A stretch of DNA of 64,000 nucleotides from Rhynchospora pubera (GCA_028095005.1 CM051460.1:286666238-286730237); one strand, 5' to 3'; positions 48,300 through 59,578 are shown, counted from the stretch's first letter. Notes: generated by a model from the sequence alone, not told the origin. Program-made: numbers and translations.

Positions 48300-49560
48300 G
48301 TCAAAGTCAGTTTTATGAACGAAAGCATGTATAGTTTGAGTAATTGTTATGCGCTCATTGTTCGCAGTTCGCACCATAAAAGATTGATTGTTGTGCGCTG
48401 CGCCATAAAATTTTTTTGTCCTTTTCTGCGCTACACAGTGTGTCGCGCGACACAGGATTTGAATCCTCGTACAGACTAATTCTAGTGAACACGATTTTTA
48501 TGAAATTGCACTTAAATCATGTCTCCTCAAATTTATAACTTAACTTTCGTTGCATAGATGCTTGAATTCATAACAGGTTTTAATTAATATTGTTTACAAA
48601 GAGAATATATACTACTGCAGCTACATAAATGATTGGGAAATAAGCACTATAAAATGTAAAATGCTGATATTATTTTATTTTTGCCAGGTTGGTAACTCTA
48701 ATTAAAATGCGGTTCCAGGGGCAAAATTTACAATTGAAAACAAGAAATAAAATAAAGAACATCAGAAGGATAAACGGATGAACTACCTATATACAAAAAC
48801 AAAATAAAATACAGATCTAATGTCAATCTATGTCAGACGCCATGCTGTCCACATTTTTGTTTTCTTGTTCGTACATCCTTGAGAGCTGCTCTAACAACAT
48901 GCCTCAACTTGTTTTTCCAAATCAGTATTGTTCAAGATCACAGAACCTAAATTCAACACTCCAAAAACCAATTCAACTGTCCAAAACATAGAAGTGTAAA
49001 TATGGTAAAAGGGATGCAAAATAACCAATCAATTTCAAAATAAGCTTGAAAAATATCCAATTAATTTGAAAATAACCAAGCAATTTCAAAAGCACAACAG
49101 TGCTACAAATCATCTAATAACCAGTAATTTCTCAACCCTGTAAACCCAAAATCAGAAAAACTAGAGAAAAATCAGTAAATTCAAAATTGCTCCTACCTAA
49201 ACTCTGTTGAAAGGCAACACGGCTGAGCTCTGTCGAGGTAGAGGTAGAGGTGTCACGATCCCAACTGATTCAATGGTTAGGATGGCCAGATGAAATCCTA
49301 CTCAAACTGATCCCACTTAAAATTGGTGAGTTTGGCCCAGTTTATGTTCTTTGTATCCAATTTTGAGCAACATTATCGGCTGGTCTGACAAGAATCAGTA
49401 TTGGCTGCTGCTTTTTGGTTTGACCTGAGAAATTAGTGTTCTTGAGCTTCAATCGAGTTCAGGGGCTTTGCAAGAGGAGGGAGAGGAGGTACAAAGAGGT
49501 GGGATCTGTTGCTCTGGGCCACCACCTGAGCACTGTCGCGGCTGAGCTTTGTTGCTCTGG
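48300..49560. other. gene-free stretch
   Basis: No gene recognised. A short ggatttgaatcctcgtacag near 48450 resembles a tRNA T-arm but has no acceptor or anticodon partner. Confidence 0.45.
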
Positions 49561-49566
49561 TGAACT

Positions 49567-49611
<45 letters not shown>
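49567..49611 (+). repeat. (GA)n microsatellite
   Basis: An uninterrupted run of ga dinucleotides of about 45 bp inside a broader GA-rich region (49470-49910). It opens artefactual RERE and SLSL reading frames on the two strands. Confidence 0.95.
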
Positions 49612-49613
<2 letters not shown>

Positions 49614-49964
49614 GAGGAGGTAGATTTGTTGCTCCCTGAAATTGACAGAGTAAGGGAGAGGGAAGAGGCAGGTGATACGGCGGAGAGGACACCATCGGAG
49701 AAGATATGGAGCTCGAGTGAGGGGGTGGTGAGAGACGCTATCGGAAAGGAGAGGGAGCTTGAGTGAGGGAGGCCATCGCTTTTGGCTTTTGTAAGGCACA
49801 GTCGGATGGTGTTAGGACGAGGACTCGAGGAAGAAGAAAAGAGAGAGAGAGGCAGCTGTGAATCCCTCTGCGCGGCGCTAGGGTTACGAGAGAAGAGAGA
49901 GAGAGGCAACCTGTATCTCCTCTCCTCTGCAATTTTACTATTCTATACACAAATTAGTGGGCCG

Positions 49965-50153
49965 ACGGAATAACGTATTGAAACGGAACAGAAGCCCATG
50001 ATTTCGTTTCCGTTTCGTTCTTACCGACGGAATGCGTTTCGCTTCCGTTTCTGTTCCGCTGAGTAAAACGTAAGTAAATTTCCATACCGTTTCCGTTCCG
50101 TTTCGGATGGAACGAAACGTAAACGTTCGAAACGGCATGAAATTGACACCCTA
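49965..50153 (-). repeat. TTTCGTTT-family MITE, reverse orientation
   Basis: Read on the minus strand it begins TAGGGTGTCAATTTCATGCC and continues with gtttcgaacg and cgtttccgttcc words to about 49965. The distal terminus is unclear and no exact target-site duplication is seen. Confidence 0.6.
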
Positions 50154-50703
50154 TTTAGTAATAGATAAACATAATATTTTGAGTGTAAGAAAAACTCATA
50201 ATTGTGTCCAATTACCAGCAAAACTAACATTATTGTTATACTAAAGTATGAATCATAGGCAATGAAATACCAAAAAAATAGGAACAAATAATAAAATAAT
50301 TAAATGAAAATCATGTTGTAGAGATAGGAAATACAAAGGTGGATCATTCGCAGTGACTGCCTTAGTGGGATCGCATATGTCAAATTGTGCACATCTACTC
50401 GACAGTCATGCTCCCTTTTTGTAGCCGCTACTAACCATGCTCGCACCAAAAATGACAAACCTGAAATGAGGATTAGGGTTAGAGCTAACAAAGATAACCA
50501 AATCAGGTGTCGTTTAGTGCAGTCAAAGGTGAAGAGTTTGATTTTCAGACCAATTTTTGCAAGAAGATGGCTCGAGGGAGGTTGGAATCATGAAGGGAAT
50601 GAACATCTGGCTTGATTTTTTGTAGTAATTTCAATCACGAAGAGAATCACCAAAAATTGACAGTACACGCATACTTTTTTGTAGGAAGAAGGAAGAAGGG
50701 AAG

Positions 50704-50822
50704 AAATTTATTGGAAAGTGTGTAACTTTTGTGAAGAGTTTGAATGGTTAGAAATAAATTTATTGATAAAAAGTGGTTATTTCTTATTCCTTATTACGGA
50801 AAGAAGCCATCCAAACGGAGCC
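50704..50822. mobile_element. 5'-truncated copy of the GGGGCCGTTTGGAT MITE
   Basis: Contains aaatttattggaaagtgtgt and gtgaagagtttgaatgg and ends in CCATCCAAACGGAGCC. The interior matches the MITEs at 1629 and 21651. The left terminus is missing. Confidence 0.7.
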
Positions 50823-50944
50823 GTTAATATTTGCCCCATGGGCCATGGAGTTTAGTATGTGTTAATCAATTTAACAAATATATTTAAGAGTTAGCGTTCA
50901 CTGTTCCGTCCGTCGAGAAAAGGCATGAAATGTGTCATACTATT

Positions 50945-51668
50945 CGCATCAAAAATCCGCCGGGTCGAACCCGCCCCGTCCCAAACCCGCCCTATGGATC
51001 GGACCGCCCCGGACCATCCATGGACCGCGATGGACCGAAGGGTTAGAACGGGACGGGTCTTCACGGGTTTGGACCGCCCTTTCTAAAAATACCCGTGTTA
51101 ACCCGCCCCGTCTTAACCCGTGGACCAAACCGTCCCGCCCCGTCAACCCGTCCAAAACCCGTGCTAATCCCGGAAAAAAGAAAGAGGGTAACTTTATATA
51201 ATTATATTCAAATTTTTTCATCTAATAAAAAAATTACAAATTAAATATAAGAAAACAAAAAAAATAAAAACGGAAAAGATAAGTAAAAAAATGAAGGAAA
51301 AACGTAAAAGTAAAAAATAAAAGTAATAAACGAAAAAAAAACAGAAAAAAATATTGAAAAAACAAAAAAAGTATTGAAAAAATAACACACAAAAAAAAAC
51401 GTTATAGTGATTATATATGTATTTTTAATACTAACGAAAAATTTTAAAAAATAGTAATAAAATAAATAAAAACCCGCGGACCGGACCGGACCGGACCGTC
51501 ATAACCCGTGCGGGTTACATGGGGAAGGTTTAAGAAGGATTAGGATCAAGATTTCTAAGATGGACCGTCCTAACCCGCCCCGTCTTAATCCGTGGACCGT
51601 CCTAACCCGCCCCGCCCTAACCCGTGGACCGCCACGGGTTGGACCGCCCCGCCCCGTTTGGTAAACAC
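50945..51668. mobile_element. MITE-like element saturated with AACCCGCCCCGTC words
   Basis: Both subterminal blocks (50955-51175 and 51470-51660) are dense in acccgcccc and ggaccg words, around an AT-rich core (51180-51470). The right end read inward is TAGTGTTTACCAAACGGGGC, similar in style to the TAGTGTTCTCC ends at 33272. The left end is near TACTATTCGCATCAAAA. No target-site duplication was found. Long GC-rich frames here are artefacts. Confidence 0.65.
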
Positions 51669-51669
51669 T

Positions 51670-52441
51670 ACTTTAGGTTAGTCCGAAATCCGAGAGGCGA
51701 GAGTTGTAACTATGTTTTGTGAAGGAATGCAAAACGTAATTAAAGAAAAAATTTCTAGCAAGTGCCCTTACAAACATATAATTAATATCATAAATGTTCC
51801 AAGACATAATTATACCTCAGGGCATTGGAAATGTCACCTATACCCCTCTCCTCCATTCAAAAGTACCCATTACCCCTTCATCAATTTCACTATATGAGAA
51901 TGAGAAGAAAATTATTGGCAAGCATGCATGAAAAATGTAAGATCCAGTAGGAACTTCATATTTGACGGTTTAGAAGAGCACACTTGATATTATCTTTAAA
52001 TAACATGGAGAATCAAGATGCTTCCGCAATGCTTCTTTTTGTTCCAGTGGGCCAGTCGGCTGGAACACAAAATATATACTTCAACACAATAAAATTACAT
52101 ACACACACGGCTGACACACAGAAATTGTAATTGGATCAGCACAGATTTAAGTCATTTTGCAATATATGGATAACTGCTTATTATACATCCACACTGAACC
52201 CCTTTCAAGTTTCAACTTCATTATAAGAGGCGACAAAAACAAAAAGGAGACAAAATTTATGGAGTAAATGTTATTCAACTAGGTAAACTACCCGTATCAT
52301 ATGCACAATTTTTTTTCCATTAATTCGAAAATCAACGAACTAATCTCCTCATTTATTTCTTCTTTAACAAAAAGTACAGAAGAATAAATTGGGAGTATCT
52401 ACTTTGAATGACTAGAAACTCTGCAGCAACCATTTGTACTT
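51670..52441. other. gene-free stretch downstream of the FTSHi3-like pseudogene
   Basis: No coding sequence recognised. It lies just beyond the 3' end of the minus-strand FTSHi3-like gene and may include its old 3' UTR. Confidence 0.45.
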
Positions 52442-54812
52442 CTATTTCAATACTTGTTCTTTGCAAAAGCCTGGTGCCAAGGAAGGTAGCCATGAAACAG
52501 CTTTACGATCGAGACTCTTCACAACCTGAGCTGCCTTTGCTCGGTTATCATTTTTTCCAAATTTCTCCCTTATATGCTCCCGTGTCACTAATCTACAACC
52601 TGGACATATCAATTTTTTTGTGAGCAGCCAATCCATAAGCTAAGGAACAAAAGAAAACCAAATGGATTGTACTGATGACAAGCCAGAACTAAGATTGAAC
52701 CTAGTATTAGAAAGAACATTAACTAGCTAAGTAGTAAGTAGTAACAGTCAAGGAAAGTAATATATGCCTGAGGTCTGTCATGTGACAAGAACTACCTATA
52801 GCCATGACTGTTACCAAAAATATGTACAAGTCGGCCTAAAATGAAACATGAATGAATACCTTTTCTAACAGCAAGCAAAGCAGCCTCATTGACAATGTTT
52901 GCCAGGTCAGCTCCGACAAAGCCCATAGTTAAACTTGCTACTAATTCACAGACAATCTCCATCTCATCCTCCAAGGGAACTCCTCTTAGATGAACAGCCA
53001 GAATCTTCTTCCTCACTTCAAGATCGGGTTCTCCTACATATACCTTTCTGGAGAACCTGCCCGGTCGAAGCAGCGCTGCATCCAATGTGCCCGGCCGGTT
53101 CGTAGCCGCCAGTACAATCACTTGCTTGTTAGAGTCAAATCCATCCATCTCTGTGAGTAACTGAATTGCAGAATGTGGAATGCATTGGTACAACTTTAAT
53201 AATATTATATGTCTCTCTGAGAATTTAGCAGATGTAGTGGCACAAGTGAAATTCAGTAACTAGATTGCCAACTTTTTTGGACTAATAATATTATTAAAGA
53301 ATTAGTTTTTGGAACAAAGAGCGATTTCAATTATACACTTCAATAAGAAATTTTACTCCCCATGGCTAAATTGCAGCATCTGTAAGTTGAGACAAAACAA
53401 AATATAAAATTTGTTGTATTCTTACATATAAAATTTCTATTCAGCATTGGGATCAGACAGAAATTGCTGAGTCCATATTCTTATCAATAAAAATTAAACT
53501 CCAAGCATTGAGTGGATCTGTGAAATTCCTGGCCAGACTCTCTTCCTAGAATTGCTAATTCCTCATAATATGCTGCTACACATATTTTAAGTACAAAGAA
53601 GATTACAACACTTAAACCACTGTCCATTTCAACCATGCGCTGGAACCACAAGTGCATTCTAGTACAAACCAGAGTATACCATCAACAGAACTGTTGTATG
53701 AATGTACATACCATACACTATAGTACCAACAGGTACCAAGTACCAACCATCACATAACCAATTCCGAGATGTTATAATTCGGTAATCACCAAATTGAAAT
53801 GTACCTGATTTAGAGTCTGATCTTTCTCCCCACTAAAACCATTCCTTTCAGTACCGACAACGTCTAGCTCATCAATAAAAACAACCGCTGGTGCCTCTTT
53901 TCTGGCTTCTTTAAACAATTCCCTAACCCTAGATGCTCCTCTACCAACATATAACTCTATGAACTCACTAGCAGAAACTGAGAAAAATGGCACACCAGCT
54001 TCATCGCAATGTCTTGCCTGTACCAGGTGGGCCTACCAGTAAGATTCCTGCTGGTAGTTTAGCACCTAGTTTTTTGTAATCCAAAGTGCCGCGCAGACAA
54101 TTTACCACCTAGGTTAAATGATACAATGAATTAGGCAAAATAACAGAAACAGTGCCATTCTGCACCATCTATGGGCCAAAGTTTAAGCACATATGAGGTC
54201 TTTCTATTGTTCAAATATTTTATATTTCTTTTATCTAATTTTGATTATATTTATTTTAATGTTATAAGAATTCTTTTGTAAATTTCAAATTAAAAATGTT
54301 TGTACCTTATAAGTTATACCACAAAAGAAGTACTGCCATTGATCTTTCTTTTTCTATTTGTAACAAGTTTCAGGCTATTTCAAAATTATTTGTTATTGTA
54401 AACAAAACCTGACTTTCTAAAGTCTAAACATAATAACAAAATAGATAAACAAAAATATATATAACTAAATAATGGAAAGAGAAACTAAAATTACCTAAAT
54501 TAATTCTTCTTTTGCTGATTCAACACCTTGCACATCATCAAAAGAAACCGTTTGTCTTGTACCAGTTCGGTTTTTCTTTCTACTGTTTCTGGTAACATGA
54601 AGTATCTTTTCTGAAATCCAAGATATTAGAATAACTGTAACCAATACATTAGTAACTGTGTTCACAAAGGAGAAGAGCAATCGAGTATAAGGAGGGCGCA
54701 CTGAACGACAGATTATATTATTGTCATGCAACAATCCAAGGAGAAATTTCTCATCTCTCACTATTTTTCTGGTTCGATACCTAATTTCCTTACTTGAAGC
54801 ATCCTCCTCTTC
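52442..54812 (-). pseudogene. FTSHI3: FTSHi3-like plastid AAA protein, broken
   Basis: Four minus-strand exons are recognisable. 54495-54812 holds a membrane segment (FVNTVTNVLVTVILISWI) and TVSFDDVQGVESAKEEL. 53805-54108 holds YKKLGAKLPAG, Walker A GPPGTGKT, VSASEFIELYVGRG and Walker B VVFIDELD. 52860-53160 holds LLTEMDGFDSN, ATNRPGTLDAALLRPGRFSR and GFVGADLANIVNEAALLA. 52442-52599 holds VTREHI and WLPSL. FtsH-type proteins are plastid or mitochondrial membrane AAA ATPases. The YKKLGAKLP signature and a C-terminus without HEXXH match the protease-inactive FTSHi3 group. Two lesions: an in-frame TAG at 54495-54497 at the first exon junction, and a frameshifting deletion of about 20 bp just after GTGKT (near 54012), removing the ARAVAG segment. 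N-terminal transit exons were not found. It may be a partial duplicate of a working gene elsewhere. Confidence 0.87.
54225..54362. repeat. 140 bp direct repeat in an FTSHi3-like intron
   Basis: Near-identical to 54811-54955 (shared: atctaattttgattatat, ttttaatgttataag, accttataagtta, attgatctttctttt). The two copies bracket the first recognisable FTSHi3-like exon, and the second copy starts at that exon's acceptor side. Confidence 0.85.
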
Positions 54813-54955
54813 TTTTATCTAATTTTGATTATATCAATTTTAATGTTATAAGGATTCTTTTGTAAATTTTAAATTAAAAATGTCTGTACCTTATAAGTTA
54901 TTATACCACAAAAGCAGTACTTCCATTGATCTTTCTTTTTTTATTTCTAAAAAAG
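54811..54955. repeat. partner of the 140 bp direct repeat
   Basis: Second copy of the repeat at 54225-54362. The pair may reflect a local duplication that included intron sequence, or unequal exchange when the gene fragment was copied. Confidence 0.85.
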
Positions 54956-55431
54956 AAGTGTACAACAGTAAATTAAAGTTTTATATTATATGCAACAAAA
55001 TATAACCATTATTTATGACAAGCTTAAACCATGGTACTTCTTCAAAGAAGCCCTTTACTCTTAAATTATGCTAATTAAGCGTATGTGTAACTTGATAATG
55101 TTCTTAAGAATTATAATATACAGGTGGTCAATTATTGTACAAAAGCAGTTAAAGAAAAAGAAGAAAATGAATCAAAATAGGGTTAAAAAATGATCAAGAA
55201 ACATTTTTTATTCTTCTTTTCTGTACAAAAAAGAATCAACAACGAAAGAAAAAAGGAAAGAAGGAAAGAACCAAAGAAAGAAAGTACGATTTACTATCTA
55301 CTATACCATCTCCATCTACAAATTCTAAATATAAGGATAGAACCCTAAGCTAAGATAACACTAACACCTACCACCACCGATTTATACCACTTAGCCACAT
55401 GTCGTAGCACCACGCCACCACCTACCACCTA
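54956..55431. other. gene-free AT-rich stretch
   Basis: No upstream FTSHi3-like exon is seen here. The sequence is A/G-rich and low in complexity (aaagaaagaaag near 55255-55290). Confidence 0.4.
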
Positions 55432-55617
55432 TTAACGGTGCTTCAGCTTGCGGACAGCATGCTGCCTCCGCTTCTTAGTGTCGGCGGATGCCGCCTTTTC
55501 TTGCTCAACTCTGTATTTGCTGCACCCGTGCTTCTCTTCGGGTACTATGACATTGCAAATGTTGCACAAGCGCATCCCAGGAGGGAGCACGGCAACAAAA
55601 TTAAGAACTCTATCCAA
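55432..55617 (-). CDS. small basic Cys/His-containing ORF, copy 1 (unknown)
   Basis: A 61-codon minus-strand frame containing LPPGMRLCNICNVIVPEEKH, then GCSKY, and ending in a basic tail (KKRRQHAVRKLKHR). The CxxC...HxC arrangement (C-N-I-C, then H-G-C) could bind a metal ion. A diverged second copy lies at 55742-55905. I do not recognise the family. It may be an exon fragment of a larger protein or part of an uncharacterised repeat. Confidence 0.35.
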   Translation of the reverse strand: MDRVLNFVAVLPPGMRLCNICNVIVPEEKHGCSKYRVEQEKAASADTKKRRQHAVRKLKHR

Positions 55618-55741
55618 ATGTAAATTCTAAATCTCAGAAAAAAAAACCCCAACATCTATTTAATCGAGCCGCCACCTCAGCCACCTAGCTATTCAAATTC
55701 ATACCACCTGATCAACCTAGTCTACCACCACCTACCTATTG

Positions 55742-55905
55742 AATCAACGATGCTTGAACTTCCTAAAATGTGATGCTTTCTCTTCTTAGCGTCAGCATCG
55801 GTGGCTTTCTCCTCCGGCACCCGATGTTTTTTCCACATCCATGTTATTCTGGTACTATGGCTCTGCAGGCGATGCACCAGCGCATTCTAGGAAGGAGCGC
55901 AACAG
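55742..55905 (-). pseudogene. small Cys/His-containing ORF, copy 2, broken
   Basis: Minus-strand translation gives LPRMRWCIACRAIVPE, then a TAA stop, then HGCGKN and a shifted basic tail. It aligns along its length with copy 1 at 55432-55617. The plus-strand flanks (ccacctaccacctatt, ccacctacctattgaatc) are also similar, so the unit including flank was tandemly duplicated. Confidence 0.5.
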
Positions 55906-56769
55906 GGACAACGGGAGGCTGATCAGGAGGGAGGGGCGCGACGGCGTGGTGGTGAGGCGTTGCAGCGACATGGCGGCGATTTGCGGCCGTAAACCGCCGC
56001 AGCTAAGGGATTAGGTTTGTTCCAAAAAGTATAAGGCAATGTGCAAATTTTACGGGGCCCATATATTATCCAAAAAATCACCTGACAAGAGTAGTCTAGT
56101 TCAGCATATATTACGAAGGAGTTCTTCATTTTCTTATTATTACTACTTAATTCACAAAATCGAAAAATATAAAAGGATAAATGAAGAATGATATGATATA
56201 CCATATGGATGTGAGGTTAGAAAAACCTCATAGGGAAGCATGACATTTAGAGAGAGGAGCACGATAAACAAATCTAATTAAACTTTAGTTTTCTCCAAAT
56301 TCTCAGCAATGATACACAAACAATTATGTAAGTTGCATTTGTCACGCATTAACAACATCTATGTCAAAGCAAAAACAAACATTAGAAGTTAGAATCCTAT
56401 AGTAATGCTTTATCTTCACAATCATACATTATTTTCAAATCAAGTTAATAAAATATGAAAAAAAGAAATTTATATAGATGTAATTAGTAGTCTTATATAT
56501 TGTTTGTATATAAGATTTTATTATTTTAGTGCGCCATTTGGTGTTCTGTCAAATACCATAAATATAAACCATCACCATCAATTTATTTGTTTTATGAAAG
56601 AGTAAAATTAAATCACATTTTGGTCGTTGAATTTTAAACAATATTGACAATTCTCAAGGTTCTTGAGATAATTTATTGTCGAGAACTTTTTATCCAATGC
56701 TAGCTTAAACAAAAGATATAAAAACGTAATCATAGAAAGTGTGCTTTGTGGCATGTGAAAGGCATATTG
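55906..56769. other. gene-free stretch
   Basis: No gene recognised. A short GC-rich segment (55920-56000) gives a proline/arginine-rich frame without a known domain; the rest is AT-rich. Confidence 0.4.
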
Positions 56770-57073
56770 TTAGGCCTGTCAATAGACCGTTTCATACGTT
56801 TTCGTTCTATTCCGTTTAAAACGTAATAGAAACGGAAAAAAATGATTTTGTTTACAGAAACGGAACAGAAACAGAACTGAAGATTATATTGTTTTATCGA
56901 AACGGAACATAAAAATAAAGAATTATAATGAAAAAATTAAAAAGGAATGAAAACGAAATAAAAAATATTTTGTTTATCGAAGCAGAATGAAAACGAAAAG
57001 AGTGATTTTGTTTCGTTACTAAAACAGAACGGAAATTGTTTTGTGTCCGTTTCGCATGTTTGACAGCCCAACT
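56770..57073. repeat. TTTCGTTT-family MITE
   Basis: Starts TAGGCCTGTCAATAGACCG and ends CGCATGTTTGACAGCCCA, so the ends are inverted (GGCCTGTCAA and GGGCTGTCAA). The interior is dense in gaaacggaa and tttcgtt words. No exact target-site duplication is seen. Confidence 0.65.
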
Positions 57074-57208
57074 ATTCTACTACGGAAGCGAGCTGTGTTA
57101 GTGCCTTGTATATAACTTAAATTTTGTTAGTTTTTCCAAAAAGGTGAGGCACCTCAAAGAAATTTGGAGATTTTAAAATATGGACATGTATATTACGAAG
57201 TAAAGCTG

Positions 57209-57757
57209 CCGAAAAATTTAAAAATAGTATTAAATTAATATAATATATTAAAAATAATATCAATATAATAATATTTTTTCAATAGTATCACGAGATCGGA
57301 ATCCCAGATTAAAAGGAAAATAAATATAATTTTCCAAAAAAATACTAAATTACATATAAAATTTTGTTTAATTATTCCTGAATTTTTTTTTCAATATTTT
57401 TAGAATATATTATCTATTTTTCTAATTAATTAACTAATTAATAAACTAATAAAAGGAAAAAATTTACGAAAAAATACTAAATTACATATAAAATTTAGTT
57501 TAATTATTCCTGATTTTTTCCATATTTTTTCAATATTTTTACAATATATTATCTATTTTTCTAATTATTTAACTAATTAATAAATTAAATAAATAATATA
57601 TAAAAAAATTAAAAAGCTAAGATCGGAATCCAGGAATCCGATCTTGCGTTCGGAATCTGGGATTCCGATCTCGTGATACTATTTAAAAAAATATTATTAT
57701 ATTGATATTATTTTTAATATATTATATTAATTTATTATTATTTTTTAAAATTTCGGG
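57209..57757. mobile_element. AT-rich foldback MITE with GATCGGAATCCC arms
   Basis: TAAAGCTG flanks both ends (57201-57208 and 57758-57765), an 8 bp target-site duplication. The ends are CCGAAAAATTT and, reversed, CCCGAAATTTT. Long inverted arms share caatataataatattttttc and agtatcacgagatcggaatc. Inside are two direct copies of a 110-120 bp AT-rich unit (57337-57449 and 57465-57588). Non-coding. Confidence 0.85.
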
Positions 57758-57800
57758 TAAAGCTGTGTTTGACAAGGGACGAACAAGCCCAGTGCGTCAA

Positions 57801-58622
57801 TAGGCCCGGCAACGGTACACCCAGTGGCGAGGCCAGTAAGTGGCAAGCCTGGGCACTTGCCCAGGCTTGTTTTTCAAAAATAGAGGCCGATATATAGATA
57901 TTTCATTAGATGCCTAGGCTTGATATTTGACTGTGCCTAGGCTTGAGCTTTGAAACTAAGTTTTTAGCAATTCAATCTGTTTTTTCTTTCTTGACATTTA
58001 GTTGATCCGATCAATGAAGACACAAGAAAAGATAAAAGAAAAGGTGAATAGCAGAAATATGTGATTTATGGGCCCGCAAAACATTTTTTTTCCCCATAAT
58101 TCCCTTAATATAACAAAAGATTAATGCAAAAACAATATAGATATAGTTAGTGTAGGAAAAATTGAATATAACCCTATAATCAAATAGTTAATTTCATGAC
58201 AATAAAATTATTTATGAATATTATTTGTTATAAAAACAATATAAATTATTTTAAATTAGATTTAAAAATTAATATTTTATTAAATATTATTTTTAATTTT
58301 ATATTAAATTTAATAATATTTTTTGTGCCCATGCTTAAAAAAAGTCTGGACTCGCCACTGGGTACACCATAAACCGTTATGCCGTTTCGTTTTGCTGAAA
58401 CAGAACGGCTAACGGTAGAGATATCTGTTTCGTTTTCTTAATGAAACGGTAAACGGCACATGAAATAAAACGGTTTAACGTGTTTTTGTACATGTCGTTT
58501 AGCGAAATCATTTCGTTTAGTAAGTAGAACGGTAAACGGTAGCGAAATCAATTTCATTTCCTTAATGACACGGTAAACGAAACACCCCATTCCGTGCCCG
58601 TTTACCACGTTAGTCAGGTATA
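57801..58622. mobile_element. TTTCGTTT-family hAT-type MITE, split by a second MITE
   Basis: TGCGTCAA flanks both ends (57793-57800 and 58623-58630). The element starts TAGGCCCGGCAACGG and ends CACGTTAGTCAGGTATA. Its interior (acggtaaacg, gaaacgg, tttcgtt words) is interrupted at 57822-58360 by a different hAT MITE. Without that insert and its duplicated 8 bp it would be about 275 bp. Confidence 0.8.
57822..58360. mobile_element. hAT MITE with CAGTGGCGAGGCCAG termini
   Basis: The terminal inverted repeats are CAGTGGCGAGGCCAG and, reversed, CAGTGGCGAGTCCAG. GGTACACC lies at 57814-57821 and 58361-58368, an exact 8 bp target-site duplication. It is 539 bp and non-coding. It inserted into an existing TTTCGTTT-family MITE, so it is the younger of the two. 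Confidence 0.93.
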
Positions 58623-58724
58623 TGCGTCAACTTCTGGAACTAGGTTGAACTTATCATCCTACGAAATGGTCAAACTACCAACTCGGTACCTAGTTATTGT
58701 CCCACCAAATCGCTGGAACAAAGA

Positions 58725-59115
58725 TCCGCGAACGGACTAACAATATAAAAGTTGAGAACGGCTAAGATATTTCTGCACCATCCGTTGAGAACGGATCTCA
58801 ATCCGTTAGAATGAAATTCAGTTGAGAACAGAGCTTACTCCGTTAAGACGGAAGTCACAGAATTCAACTTCCTAAAACCTTTCAGCACCATCCGTTTAGA
58901 ACGGATCCTACCCAGTTAAGACGGAAGTCACAGAATTCCGTTTTCTAATATCTTTCTTTCTGCACCATCCGGTGAGAACGGATTTTTCTCCGTTAAGACG
59001 TAATCACGTAAGCAACAGAATTCAGCCTTTTAGAAACCTTTGCACCATCCGTTGAGAACGGATCACAATCCGTTAAGACGGTCACAGAATTCAGCTTTCT
59101 GAAACCTTTCTGCAC
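58725..59115. repeat. ATCCGTTGAGAACGGAT minisatellite, cluster D
   Basis: Four to five units of about 75-85 bp. Each runs gcaccatccgttgagaacgg, then ctccgttaagacggaagtca, then cagaattcagctttctgaaa, with variation. The perfect inverted pair ATCCGTTGAGAACGGAT occurs in at least two units. The non-palindromic part of the unit differs from clusters A-C. Confidence 0.85.
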
Positions 59116-59465
59116 CATTAATTCGCACGTACGCCAAGCAAAGCAGGAGAAGAGAACTTATCAGAGAAGAGGTCGATTGAGAGGGTTTTGTCGTTTTGGG
59201 TGGTGTGAGTTGCACGTGACACAGGAATGCGAACTTCTTCTGATCCAAACCTTGAAACTATTTTAAATTACAGTATTCTATTACATGATGAAAAAGATTG
59301 GAGGATATCACCATGTATCATTAAAATATTTTTTTAACCTCTTCGCTTTAAGACTTTCTACTTGAATTATTATTATAGCATTTTGATGAAATCATTTTGG
59401 GCCGTCCGGCACACTTTTTGTGAATTGAAATATCATTATTAGCTTATCCTGGATTCCGTAACTAG
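59116..59465. other. gene-free stretch between minisatellite D and the duplication
   Basis: No gene is supported. The minus-strand frame at 59063-59248 overlaps the minisatellite end and has no known motif. Confidence 0.4.
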
Positions 59466-59578
59466 CTAAGATCGGAATTCCAGATTCCGATCTTGTGATA
59501 CTATTTAAAAAAATATTATTATATTGATATTAATTTTAATAGATTATATTAATTTAATATTATTTATAAATTTTTCAG
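59466..59578. repeat. half copy of the GATCGGAATCCC foldback MITE
   Basis: Matches the right half of the element at 57209-57757 (gctaagatcggaatt, gatactatttaaaaaaatat, tattatattgatatta). It stops exactly where copy B of the segmental duplication begins, so the duplication breakpoint lies in or beside this repeat. Confidence 0.8.

Noticed and set aside
48425..48475. tRNA-like T-arm (ggatttgaatcc)
   Set aside because: No acceptor stem, D-arm or anticodon arm could be drawn around it.
49433..49909. 158-codon minus-strand frame rich in Ser and Leu, with overlapping frames on both strands
   Set aside because: It is produced by the (GA)n microsatellite and GA-rich flanks; frames stay open in several phases at once, which real genes do not do.
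50932..51221. Proline/arginine-rich frames of about 90 codons on both strands
   Set aside because: They are the AACCCGCCCCGTC words of a MITE-like element; both strands are open because of base composition.
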